Source: Paraglomus occultum
Taxonomy: Eukaryota; Glomeromycota; Glomeromycetes; Paraglomerales; Paraglomeraceae
NCBI GenBank assembly: GCA_910592205.1
Contig: CAJVPJ010000310.1
Span: 1 to 29,263 of the forward strand
DNA: 29,263 nt
Direction: 5' to 3'
Of the stretch, positions 9,279 to 19,800 are shown one piece after another. The position numbers and the translations under genes were made by a program. The notes under the pieces are model-generated. The model did no database searches. It saw only the letters and a list, made by a program, of their open reading frames with translations, and was not told the DNA's origin. The number at the start of each line of letters is the position of its first letter. Position 1 is the first letter of the stretch.

Positions 9279-11262
9279 TTTGTCTTGCAAAAAAAACCAA
9301 AATATGCGACTGCGTTTCAGTATTTAAGGCGACAGTTTGTCAGACGTAACACAGTATTTTGGGATCTCGCGCAAGACGAGAACCACGCCACGTTGGTGAT
9401 AAATAAACGCGTTTTCACTGCTTCTTATTACATCGCGTGTATGTACACAAATTAGTCTCATGCTCGTTGGCTATGCCATTCATAAGGATTGGACCACGTG
9501 AAATCATTGGGTGTGAACGTAGATACGAGACTACATTACAATGGAAATAAAAGAACTTCTTTATAATAGACTTAAACACGTTTTTATGGAAACCAGTGCT
9601 ATAAGTGTGTTCATGGTTGTGCCCAATTTACGTACTTTGGATGTATTCGTCAGTGTTTAATACAAGAATTTCTTTTCACGTATTTCCAGACTGTCTTTCT
9701 ACAATTTATTGCGCTGTTTATCTTGTTTATCTTGTTTCTAAATACACGTAGTAAGGGTGTCAAAGTCAAAGGCGCCTAATTTGATATTAGTCATTGAAAC
9801 AATCGTTGTCTTTATAGTAATACCTTACAGAGCCTTTCAAACCCCTTTCTCATTTTCATCGAATTTTTGAATGAGACTTTTGGTTTCGGATAGTTTTTGA
9901 CCGTTTCCCCACTGCGATCATTATCTTTTCTCCACAAGATCTATATAGCAAATTTGGCCTTTAATTTTTACTTTTTGAACGGGATCGATGGTTTTTAAAA
10001 GTCTAGTGCAAGTCCTGTTCAAATATGGCAGCAAGAGTTCTGCTTCACTGTATCAGATGAGTTTAATCGACTCCTTACCCTTGGACAGAAATGGTGAAAG
10101 ATCCCAGGAAGCAATACTAACAAGCATGAACAGAAAGTAAACGATGCAATATTGAATTTGTTACGCTGCGCAAATTTTCATAATGCCCGTGGTAAGTGAC
10201 GATAACTTTATATCTTTCGAAGCTAAATGTGGGGGTTTACCAGCGCGCGTTTTGACAGACTATCTTGCTGGTCTGGTATTCGGTCACCAATCAAGATAAA
10301 AGTACTTGAATTACCAAACAATATAAACAATAACGTTCTCGTGACCGTGTGTCTGCTCTTCAGTTCCCAATAAAGAAAGATTGTATACACTCGTTGATTT
10401 TTGGGAATGAAGATCCCTTTTTCTATGTCTAGAATACAATTGAAAAAGTCTGAAACAGAAAACCATTTGAGTGATCACAAACACCAATTATATTGTTACT
10501 CATGATTGAAATATATGCTATTACTATTTGCATTAGTATGTACTAGTGAATGACTGAAATTCGATTCGAAATGATAGCAGTCAACTCACCAGTTCGAGGG
10601 CAATCAGGTGCATGAGGATATAAAACAATGTAGAGAAAAATGGTGGAACAGAATAACAAAACGTTAAATATATACTAAGAATCACAAGTTAACTTGAGAA
10701 TCCGCTATGCTCCTTGTATGCACTCGAACAATAAATAATTATGTACGCAAATCTGAAAAACTCCAAACAAAGAAAAAAAACCAAACCCTATTTGACAAAT
10801 AAATTTGAATTGAATGGATGAATTATTTACTGTGGCGATGTTAGTGCATTAAAGCAGCGTCCTTGCGAATAAAAGTTTAAATATGTTTTTGGTCATGCTC
10901 CGCCTTTTGCCATATTAAATAGCTATGTATCAGAAATGAAAGAGGATATTTTGGTAGTTATGAAATGAGAATCGATATTGAATGACGTGAGAAATGTGTA
11001 TTCGTCCGCAATTAAAAATGCGAAAAAGGTTTGATGAAAAATATTAAAAAGAAGGTGTGATGGGGAGCATTCACCAATAATTACAAAGGGCCGGGCTCAA
11101 TGATACAACTCAAAAAGCCGCCCGTTGCAGTAATTGAAAGTCGCTTAACTTTATCACTAACACGCACTTTGAAATGTCAAGCAGGAATTTCTCTTGACCC
11201 CAAGCCCAAAATACAAAGTCCCAAGTGTCCTTACACAACACAAAAAAAATTTTTTGCCCTAA
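9279..11262. other. Long spacer between accessory and core-type genes
   Basis: No convincing gene is seen in nearly 2 kb. A 50-codon plus-strand frame with an ATG at 9988 and a stop at 10138-10140 (MVFKSLVQVLFKYGSKSS) is the best small candidate, but nothing else supports it. The segment 9290-9420 is relatively CpG-rich and is the likely promoter side of the minus-strand gene that begins at 9278. Sequence below 11263 is the 3' flank of the next minus-strand gene. Confidence 0.45.
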
Positions 11263-14200
11263 TCAAGTCGCCGTTTCTGAAGATTGATCCGTTATACCCT
11301 CAGCTACAATGTTTACTCTCACTTCATTCCGTCTGAATGCGCGTAGTTCAATAACTCCACGAATCTCGCCAGGCTCTTTTGGCAGAAAACGAACAGGCAT
11401 AGTAAAGCTTGTGCCCGGCTTTAATTGAACGCTTGAGAGGGGAATAGATAGAGCGGTACTACCAGCGACGGCTTCACATTTGCACCTAATCTTGATTACA
11501 TGGTCAGATGGATTAATAATCTGAAATCCAACGCATCTACGTCTTCCGACCCTTGTCGGAGCTATCCGGATATCTCTCTCCGAAACCTGAAACTCAGCAT
11601 CCCTTGTCCCGCCTGCTGACACTGTATTGTCTTCTTTGCCATCACCTTGTATACGAACCGCTACTCCTCCCGTTGTATCAGGATTCATGGAACCTTCCAA
11701 CATAAAGTTCTGCACATATGTTCCTACAAACAGGGGATGAAAGTTGTAATCTACCCGTTCTGTTTGTCCTGGTCGAAGAAAACCGCTTGTTTTTGATATT
11801 AAGAAAACGTCATCGGTAATTTTTTGCGCAGTCGACGACTCCGACCGTCTAAGGAATGCATTTGTGGCAGTAGTTAAGTGCCATGTGACCGGTTTGTTGG
11901 TTGGATTATGAATTCGAAAATGGTCATGTGATGTCCCACGCACTGTTGTAGCCGTGCAAGAAACGTTTCCCGGGACGCCAATACTGATAAAATTTTTCCT
12001 TTGGGGAGGCTGCTTTACGATGGATTGGTTAATATTACGGTGTCCATCAGGAGTGCCGGAGCGAACGTTTGATGCAGGAGAAGGGCCACGTCTCGATCGA
12101 TTTGTATCGGGCGTACTTGGTCGGCTGCTCAAAGAGGATGACGCAACTCTTCGCCGTACTGCCGGTTTCCCTTCAGGACTGCTTGATCTACTATTAAAAG
12201 CATTTGATGTGCTGCCTTTTCTGGTGGAAGATATCTTTCCTGACGAACCACTCGCTAAAACGGTGGATTTCCCTTTTACACTACTGCTGTTTGACTTGTC
12301 TTCTATGTTACCTCCCTTCTTTGAAACTGCTGTAGCTCTTGCTTTGGCAACTTTTAATAAATCGTCCATCTTGCCAGAAAGGCTTTTCCTACCAGACTTG
12401 CTTATTCGACTCAAAAAATTCACCCTTGTGTCATCCTTGCTATTTTTGCCTTTAACCTGTTCCAATTCCCCTTTTGCTTTCTTCTTAACCTGAACAATAT
12501 CGACGCCAATCTCTTTATGATCCCCGTTTTCACAGCGTATTATAATAGAAGTTTTACCCATCAAAGGCCTATCCTCATCTTTTTCACTCCCTTTAATAAA
12601 TCCTATAAAACTTTTAGAGTCTCTTGGATCGTCCATCTTCGACCCCGCAACGAGATGTTTCATCATAACTGATAGCTTAATTGCTGTTGTGCTTTTTGGC
12701 ATTATTATTCCATATGCGGGAGAGATATCGAAGCGGAAAGCGGGCCATAGAATTTCGTATCGTAGAGGTTGATCACCGATGTTTGATATTGTGAATTTTG
12801 TTTCGTATAAAGGTTTTGCGTTGTGTTTAGCCAACGAAGAACTATTCGGGTTTCGCAATGACACTGGCACATTTCCGTTTGATGGGCTGTTATGTCTTAC
12901 GGCAGAACCACCAACAACGATTAGGTGATCTGGCGAAACCCTCATACCAGTTGGCTCTTTATCGCCCAGTAAACGTAGACGACCAACGATGGGTGGATTC
13001 GATGATGGATCCCCTTTACCAGGATCAGTCAAATCAACTTCCTCGCTAGACCATACACCGATATCATCACCTTCGTCCTCTTCAGTTATCGTTGCTAAAG
13101 GCTGTTCGGGGACAGCAACAGGCGTCTTTGCGGCGTCCTTTACATCACTTACTGGTGGTTGCAGAAGAGAAGGATCTTTAGAAGGAGTCGATACGGTAAA
13201 TCCATGACCTTTGCCTAATATACTGGGACTGCGTCGTTGATGATATTTCCTTAATTGTTCTAATGTCTTTTTTGCCCAAGTGTTGCCGACTTTACCTATA
13301 TGATCGGCTGGGTTATCGCTGGGACGTGAATATTCCCCTCTAGCTTTGGGACTAAATGATGGTTTTGGCCATCTCCAAGTTGTTGTTGATTGGGAAGGAG
13401 ATGACGTATCCGATTGTGACTGCACGGTCGATGGGGATTGTTCAGGTGATGTTTCTTGAAGAGGTGTCAATGTGATATCTGATGTCGATTGACAAGTTGT
13501 ACTGTCAGACTCTGTAGCCGCAGATTCTTCTTCTTCTGTTGTTGTAGCTTGTTGCTGCTGTAGCCGTCGTTGTTGCTGTTCCCTTTGTTCTTCTTCTTCT
13601 TCTTCTTCTTCCTCGTCTTCTGTCTCTGAAATAACTGACATCATCACCTTTCTTGTTTCACTGAATGGTGCATGTCTTGCTGGAAATGACGGGGATACTC
13701 GAGTTTTAAAGGGACTCCTGTAGTGTTTACTTTTACCTTCATCACCACCTCTGGGAAAAAAACCCATCGTCCGTGTAGTCCGACCGAATACGTGGATTAT
13801 GGGCGGGGAATTAAGATTAGTAAGATTGTTCTGATGTGATATTATTTCTTTTTTATTTTTTGTATCAAACTTTTCAGTAGTTGTAGATTGATTTTCGCTT
13901 TCCTCTCCAAATCTCCGAAAAAGTACGTCTCTATTAGGATTATTTACATGACGACTTTTTATCTCAAAATTGTCCATATTTTCCAAAGTATCTATTTCCT
14001 CCTCCACCAGTGGAAGAAGAGTCCCAGTGTCTAGGTGTTTAGAAAACGGAGACCCTTTAGACGACGAGCCTTTGCTCAAATTCGTCGACGGGTGGAGAGT
14101 TTGGGGGTCCACGTCTGTGTCTTTTGGTGTGGCTGAACCCTCAGTTACTTTGGAAGTTGTGTTATTGCGACCAGCGGTTTTAGGGAAAAAGAATGACGGT

Positions 14201-14511
14201 TGTTGATTAGACGGCTGTTCGGACCGGGGTAAAATAAGATTTTGTGAAGAATAGTCATCTATGAAGTTGTCAGACTCAATATTGTCCTTGTTTCTTGTGT
14301 TACTTTTGTCCTTGTTTCTTATTATAGGTGGAAAACTGCTGTCGGTTCTTTCGGTATTTGGGTATTCAAGGCCGTCTTTATCTATCGAAAAGGAAGTGTT
14401 TGAGGTGGTTGTTTCGGGTTTATTGATGGTATTGGTATTGTCTGTCAGAGAGGGTGTAGCTGAATTGTTGTCCACAACTTCCTTATCAGGCCGCTTCAAT
14501 AAAGATTCCAT
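11263..14511 (-). CDS. 1082-residue protein with tandem Ig-like (PapD/ASH) domains, tentatively Cep192/SPD-2-like
   Basis: A single uninterrupted frame of 1082 residues begins at the ATG at 14511 (MESLLKRPDKEVVDNNSATP). The frame stays open a further 38 codons upstream but has no other ATG. Residues 1-500 are low-complexity and probably disordered, with an acidic run of Glu near 300 followed by Gln and Ser/Thr. Residues about 515-665 form a beta-rich domain (ETKFTISNIGDQPLRYEILW; SPAYGIIMPKSTTAIKLSVM) of the MSP/PapD/ASH type. Residues 665-830 are a basic Ser-rich linker with S/T-P sites (SSPEG, PSTPD, GPSPA, GTPDG), plausible proline-directed kinase targets. Residues about 838-957 and 973-1075 are two more Ig-like units (HDHFRIHNPTNKPVTWHL; GFQIINPSDHVIKIRCKCEA). 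Tandem ASH-type domains behind a long disordered region recall Cep192/SPD-2 scaffolds of centrosomes and spindle poles. Other MSP/HYDIN-type proteins remain possible. Confidence 0.75.
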   Translation of the reverse strand: MESLLKRPDKEVVDNNSATPSLTDNTNTINKPETTTSNTSFSIDKDGLEYPNTERTDSSFPPIIRNKDKSNTRNKDNIESDNFIDDYSSQNLILPRSEQPSNQQPSFFFPKTAGRNNTTSKVTEGSATPKDTDVDPQTLHPSTNLSKGSSSKGSPFSKHLDTGTLLPLVEEEIDTLENMDNFEIKSRHVNNPNRDVLFRRFGEESENQSTTTEKFDTKNKKEIISHQNNLTNLNSPPIIHVFGRTTRTMGFFPRGGDEGKSKHYRSPFKTRVSPSFPARHAPFSETRKVMMSVISETEDEEEEEEEEEQREQQQRRLQQQQATTTEEEESAATESDSTTCQSTSDITLTPLQETSPEQSPSTVQSQSDTSSPSQSTTTWRWPKPSFSPKARGEYSRPSDNPADHIGKVGNTWAKKTLEQLRKYHQRRSPSILGKGHGFTVSTPSKDPSLLQPPVSDVKDAAKTPVAVPEQPLATITEEDEGDDIGVWSSEEVDLTDPGKGDPSSNPPIVGRLRLLGDKEPTGMRVSPDHLIVVGGSAVRHNSPSNGNVPVSLRNPNSSSLAKHNAKPLYETKFTISNIGDQPLRYEILWPAFRFDISPAYGIIMPKSTTAIKLSVMMKHLVAGSKMDDPRDSKSFIGFIKGSEKDEDRPLMGKTSIIIRCENGDHKEIGVDIVQVKKKAKGELEQVKGKNSKDDTRVNFLSRISKSGRKSLSGKMDDLLKVAKARATAVSKKGGNIEDKSNSSSVKGKSTVLASGSSGKISSTRKGSTSNAFNSRSSSPEGKPAVRRRVASSSLSSRPSTPDTNRSRRGPSPASNVRSGTPDGHRNINQSIVKQPPQRKNFISIGVPGNVSCTATTVRGTSHDHFRIHNPTNKPVTWHLTTATNAFLRRSESSTAQKITDDVFLISKTSGFLRPGQTERVDYNFHPLFVGTYVQNFMLEGSMNPDTTGGVAVRIQGDGKEDNTVSAGGTRDAEFQVSERDIRIAPTRVGRRRCVGFQIINPSDHVIKIRCKCEAVAGSTALSIPLSSVQLKPGTSFTMPVRFLPKEPGEIRGVIELRAFRRNEVRVNIVAEGITDQSSETAT

Positions 14512-14748
14512 GTATTTTAAACAGATCGGGTTGTTGGGGACAACACATTTAGTAGGAGAGTTTGACGGGGAGAGGGGGAGAAGTACCGCGAGGTGGTAAA
14601 TATGGGAAGAAAGAGCGAAAGACAACGAGGTACTATTAGTAAATGTTGATACTTTTGGGAAAAATTTTAGTATATTTTTTTATATTTTTTGTAATAATAA
14701 TATTTATAGTTGTTGCCAAGCAAGTCAAACAAATGAAGAGGAAATTTT

Positions 14749-14851
14749 GGGGGTAGGGGTAGGGGAAGAGTGGGGGGTATGGTGAAGGAAGGGTGAGAGG
14801 GAAGGGGGAAGGAAGAGGGAGAGAAATTAAAGAACGAGGGGAAGGGAAGAA
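14749..14851 (+). promoter_or_regulatory. G-quadruplex motif and purine tract upstream of the Ig-like gene
   Basis: G runs of 5, 4, 4 and 6 bases separated by TA, TA and AAGAGT at 14749-14777 satisfy the usual G-quadruplex pattern on the plus strand. The following bases to about 14851 are almost wholly A and G. The tract begins 238 bases upstream of the minus-strand ATG at 14511, so it would be C/T-rich in that transcript or promoter. A regulatory role is inference. Confidence 0.5.
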
Positions 14852-14928
14852 GGTCGAACCTTCAGAGATTTAAACCTGCTTTATTTTGGGGTCAAAAAGT
14901 CGGAAAAGTGCAATATACAGGAATTAGC

Positions 14929-14936
14929 TGACGTCA
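14929..14936. promoter_or_regulatory. Perfect CRE/ATF palindrome TGACGTCA
   Basis: The eight-base palindrome TGACGTCA is the consensus for CREB/ATF-type bZIP factors, which fungi have. It lies 418 bases upstream of the ATG at 14511 and next to the purine tract, so it is a reasonable promoter element for that gene. Chance occurrence cannot be excluded. Confidence 0.35.
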
Positions 14937-15285
14937 CATCGAAAAATGGTAAAAGTAGGGTATATTAAGTATATTAATATTGCGAGTTGGGAAAAAATTA
15001 ACGAGAAATGGGTGATAAATGGATTCGTTATGCTATGTCTCTGCGAAGAATGTATAGATTTACTGTAATTGGATATTTGTTTATTACAAATAATTGGTAA
15101 GGCCGGAATAATAGCAAATGTGAGTTTAATGATAACTGGTAGCGGTAGATGGAAGGGAATGGATTGATAGGTCGGATTCGATAAGTTCATTTTGGGAATA
15201 AACAAACAATTGGAAATATAATGTATCCAGTAAATTACATACTGCGGCTATCAATTGTTATATAAATGTATATAATATATACAAT

Positions 15286-15312
15286 ACATATAATACATAT
15301 AATACATATAAT
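15286..15312 (+). repeat. Three tandem copies of ACATATAAT
   Basis: The nine-base unit repeats exactly three times within a longer TA-rich simple-sequence tract; no role is suggested. Confidence 0.7.
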
Positions 15313-15741
15313 TATTATTATCATCATTATTACTATTATGTGTGTCATAAATGTTTATAATAATAATAAATATTAAACGTCATATGAGTGATAATATTTG
15401 GTGTCATATGCATTACATAACAATCCTTATTCTGAAGCGCGGCAGTCTCTTATGTCTCTGTCTCATTTTCATCTGTCAGCAAAAACATTAATACGCACTC
15501 CATATGCTCAATGATTGTTCTAATACATTGTTTGTTTGTTTTATTCATGATATAGGCACGTTTATCCGCCACGTTCTTTGCAGAAGCAGTGAAGATCACC
15601 AGAAAGAAATCATGAAACGTAATAAAACCTCAAACCAATTGTAGTTTGAATGTAGTTTGAATGTAGTATGAATTACGAAAATAAACTACGAACATGCCGA
15701 ATAACATCATCGTATACCGATTTGCTCCCCCCACTACTTGA

Positions 15742-15764
15742 CCCTCTCCCACCCCCCATCCCCC
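15742..15764 (-). other. Minus-strand G-quadruplex motif
   Basis: On the minus strand the block reads G5-AT-G6-T-G3-AGA-G3, which fits the G-quadruplex pattern. A fifth run of six G lies 9 bases beyond it (15727-15732). It sits in an otherwise AT-rich gene-free region. Confidence 0.5.
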
Positions 15765-18700
15765 TGATAGGGATAGGTCAATCACTCCCCAACGAATGAG
15801 TAATGTAGTGGCTGGTTCATTGTTACATTTAAAGTACAAAAGATATTATTGTCCCTCGTCATCGTTCTGAGAATTGATGAGCATTTTCCCGCCAATTTGA
15901 AATAAAAAATATGTCAAACATCATTTGTATCACGATTTGTAGACTATTATGTGAATGCAATAAGTATATATACGGTAAGTAATAAAATCTAGATATGGAG
16001 ATAAAGCAGTTTCGGATAATCGTCTGACAGAACGAGTGAACCCATTCCTTCCGTAGTGCAAATATAACGGTAAAGATTGGTGCAGCTCACTTATCTTCCG
16101 AAAAATGATTGGTGTACGAACGTGGTTTCACCAAATGCCATTAATATACCATGTGTAGTAAAGGACCCTTGGAATAGAATTTATGTCAACCCCCCGCACC
16201 ATATAATCCCTTGATTTATAAGATTGTGTCTCTCTAAACTTCATTGTGTTTAATTACCCAAACCCCACATCGGAATTTTTATTATTATCCTCCTGCCACA
16301 AACTTTCCCTCGCCCAATCATATGCTAGTCAAGTTTGATGGCCAGAACATGGGCAGTATTTTTGTCTCGCTCAGAATATCCATTTTTGTCAACTATTATT
16401 CTATCAATCTCGGTCACATGCGCAATCAAACAGCCCATGATTGAAAACAAGGTTCGAATCTCCCTCGCACAAATATCCATCAGTTTCGTCGGAATTGGCT
16501 GAAATCTCTATAACCTTTTTTTAGAAGAATATCTCATCTAAAAGTGGCTAGTCCCTAGTCATGCTTTGAATGTTTGTTACAGCAATACATGCGCCTTCTC
16601 TTTTGAAACCTTGGTGAGCCAAGATAAGTGATTGTTTTTGTAATGTTTACCTTCAATAGTTATGCAATTCCCCTTGTTCGATAGCTCATGCGATGAAATG
16701 TGGTGCATCGACTGTGATAACATATGAATGCTAGACAAGGTTAATCTTTCTTTCTTTCATGCAGCTGTGCAGCATTCTCGATACCCTGTTTCTATTAGTG
16801 CAAAATAGATCTTCGTTGTATTCGTTGTCAGGCGCTGACATTATATAAGTAAGCTGCGTGAAAAAAGGTAAAGGTAACAGAAACGTCAACAGAAATAATG
16901 CTACTCGATAACGAGCTATTCTGCCGCTGTATGATTCTCATTTCCAAAACCAACAAAGTTTACCATTATCTAATTGGATTCTAATGCTTACATCGTTTTA
17001 AGTTCTTATTTTAAGAATATTTACTTTATCCTTCGCACAATAGTACTTTCAAAACACTCGCTTGAATATAAGGCTGTAGTATTATACTATCTTTTGAATA
17101 AAATATTACCAAAGCGGTATTTCGGAAAAGGACTACGATATGCGCGAATTGCATTGGCACTCGATGAACGCGATCGCAAATTAGATTGTGCAAATAATTG
17201 AAATGTTGGAAAGTCATTATTATTATCGAACAAAATTATAAGCCGCTCCGTTATCAAACATAATGAAACATAATTCAGTCTAGTCTAATGTTGTATCACG
17301 CAAATACGTCGTGAATGATGTCAAATAGTCACATATGGCCTATGACTTTTTTGAGACAAAACTGTAAATGATTAATAATGTTGCAAATATAGACAAGGTG
17401 CTCCCAATCTGGCAATAAGATATTATTGTTCTCAAATAGATTTTTAGTACACCTTTTATTTGAACGCTAAATGTATCAAGTCGACTTGAAAGCCCATCTC
17501 ACACGGATCCAGTTGCAGAAACAAGGTTTTAAACACATTTAAACAATATTAGAGTTTCCCAATCCTATTAAGCAACTCAATTATGCCAACATAATAGCTA
17601 TAATCGAGATTCTAATATACGGGGCAATTATTATCCTTCATAAGAATGCTGACTATATCTGGTTAATAACACAATAATGTTAACTTATATTGTTGGATTG
17701 TAATAGACTGGAAACAGAATGTTAGATTAAAACTTCTTATTCTAATGCGCGTAACAGAACACTTCATCGACCGAGCTGTTGTATATGCTACCGCCCAAAT
17801 TTGTTTGCGATTATATCTAGTTTGAAACCCAACTGGGCGCTATCGATTTGAAGATCTTAGATGTGCAAAATTAAAATAATGTTTTTATTGTGTGTTTTCA
17901 GGCACCGCGCACAATTGCCCCTCAATTCTTGCGTTACAATGGAATAGGAACACTACAGATCATTAAATGATATGTAGTATGGATGTTAATCAATGCATTC
18001 CAATTCGATCATTAATAAAAATAATGCGGTGTATATTGTCATTCTTGTTAATAAATATTGCTCATAGTAAGAAAGATTGGCGGAATTGCAGGAGACTGAG
18101 CGTACGAAAGAAGGAGAAAGAAATAAGCTTATTCATCCATTAGCAAGTGAATTATGACAAAACTCTAATTTGGATGCAAGTAAGAGGTTAAACTGCCATT
18201 TGGCTATGAAAGAGAAATTAAGACAATGGTCGCGTATTGATTACTACAGTTATCACTATTAATTGTACCGTCCTTATTATTTCCATTTATCACTGTAGGC
18301 ACGTGCCAACACAATGTGGGTAACGTGATTAATCTTTGAAAATTAAATTACGCGCAAACTACAGATAAATCGGTCTTTATTCTCAGACTCGAAAAGTTTA
18401 TTGTTCTACAGATAAATTGTTGCATGCACACATCTCTTCTGAACGTTTTGTACAATCGAAAAGATCAAAGGAAAAAAAAAAGCACTCCCAATCAAATGTT
18501 CATATAACTAATCGTAAAATATAGTCCACCTGGTTTAACTCACTCTAAATCACGTGCCATGCATCAACATAGAAATGTACAAAAGAATACTACAACTCTG
18601 AGAGAATAATTGTTCGTTTAGCAGAATAACAACAATAAATTAACGACACCCATTTCGATTAAAGGATCAGAGACAGGAAAGACTAAAAGAGAGGCGAACT

Positions 18701-19102
18701 GAAATTTCGGGGAGTTGTAATGAATAAAGCAGTCTCTCAAAACACTAAGTAACCCTTCTCCTGACAACTCCATAACACTCCGGCTTCCGTTTCGTCCATA
18801 AAGTATACGTCTCGTGAACACTGCTAATCACCACACAATCTACTAAACTACCCCCTGTCGTGATTCCCCTTCTTTTACATTTTATCCCACAACACTCCCC
18901 CCCCCCCTCACCTTTCACGTTCATACAACCTATTATCTCGAAACACACAAATAGGCTTCTCACCAGTTGGGTTACACCGCCCAGCGGTAGTTAATAATCA
19001 TCCTCAACCAGATAGCTTTTGTTTATCACACGTCTCTGCATACTACTCTGTCGTTCACCTACTACAAAACAAAGAATCGGCGGTTTTGTCATGATTAGTT
19101 AA

Positions 19103-19684
19103 GCACAAATCATATGGGTAGCAGGTTCTGATTTCTGTGTTATTAACGGAATCTTTGACTATATAGCATCCCCAATTAACAAACACGTCGATCATAACGA
19201 CGACATAACTCTCATCGAATGGTTATCGAGCGAGCATCTGATTATTCGCCATAATCTTTTGACTAGTAAATATTTCAGCTTACATACTATGCGTATTTTT
19301 GTCATCTCAAAACTTCAACTCGTTACACTGTCCCATCGATTTTCTACCAGACAAACGTCATCTTTCCAAACACCAGTTCGCTCACCTAATAACGGCTACG
19401 CTACATCACTTCTTGCCGACGATGAAAGTGGCAATGAACCGTATTTTCCTGTCATACTCAAACCGTTCACTTTTGCTCTCAATCCACCAGCACTAGTCGA
19501 TCCCTCGAGCGACTTTCGTGAATATGACGAACCCAGATACGTCGATGCCGATGTCCCATTCTTTGAAGACGAGAATGACGACGTATATGAAGAGACCAAA
19601 GAGCGAGTTGATGACGACGTGGTTGTGCGTCTGGACGAATGGTTCTCCTCCTTGTGCGAGTTCTTTCGCCGGAGAGCATCGTAA
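19103..19684 (+). CDS. Uncharacterised small acidic protein; 5' end uncertain
   Basis: The frame is open from 19103 to the TAA at 19682-19684. The first in-frame ATG is at 19289 and gives 131 residues. From that ATG the first 30 residues (MRIFVISKLQLVTLSHRFST) lack acidic residues and carry Arg, Lys and His, like a mitochondrial targeting peptide. The rest is strongly acidic (FREYDEPRYVDADVPFFEDE; YEETKERVDDDVVVRLDEW) and ends in a basic FFRRRAS. Protein-like sequence upstream in the same frame (HVDHNDDITLIEWLSSEHLI) suggests instead that the coding region enters through an intron from an earlier exon, with acceptors such as GCAG near 19124. In that case the targeting-peptide reading is wrong. 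The 3' end faces the kinase gene, with 116 bases between the two stops. No family is recognised. Confidence 0.5.
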   Translation, partial: AQIIWVAGSDFCVINGIFDYIASPINKHVDHNDDITLIEWLSSEHLIIRHNLLTSKYFSLHTMRIFVISKLQLVTLSHRFSTRQTSSFQTPVRSPNNGYATSLLADDESGNEPYFPVILKPFTFALNPPALVDPSSDFREYDEPRYVDADVPFFEDENDDVYEETKERVDDDVVVRLDEWFSSLCEFFRRRAS

Positions 19685-19800
19685 TTGGATAAATAGTTTT
19701 TGGTCTAAAATTGTAGATGGAGAGGTAAAGAGTAACAAGTACGTTATTTAGTATTTAGAACAAATTAAGGCGCTAATTGCACATTTCCAATCCGATTCTC

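Larger units (their letters stand above)
14937..19102. other. Gene-poor AT-rich stretch of about 4 kb
   Basis: No long frame, domain signature or RNA gene was found. Minor features are short tandem repeats at 15286-15312, a C-rich block at 15727-15764, an ATT/ATC microsatellite-like stretch near 15311-15335, and a run of 11 C at 18897-18907. From about 18800 to 19080 the plus strand becomes C-richer, with open pieces (for example HPQPDSFCLSHVSAYYSVVH at about 19000-19060) that could be upstream exons of the gene ending at 19684. I could not join them in phase. Confidence 0.45.

Noticed and set aside
8843-9455. Several plus-strand frames of 74-113 codons
   Set aside because: Most lie antisense to exon 1 of the minus-strand gene, and none has splice or domain support.
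11954-12493. 179-codon plus-strand frame
   Set aside because: It is antisense to the long Ig-like gene, and its Leu/Phe-rich composition is explained by the opposite strand's coding.
15245-15375. Possible satellite or CRISPR-like array
   Set aside because: The repeats are short TA-rich simple sequence without unique spacers of constant length.
16440-16475. GGTTCGAATC, a tRNA B-box-like sequence
   Set aside because: No matching A box, anticodon arm or acceptor stem pairs around it, and the bases flanking the loop do not form a T stem.
18618-18963. Two overlapping minus-strand frames of 67 and 72 codons
   Set aside because: They overlap each other in different frames, one spans an 11-base C run, and no motif supports either.
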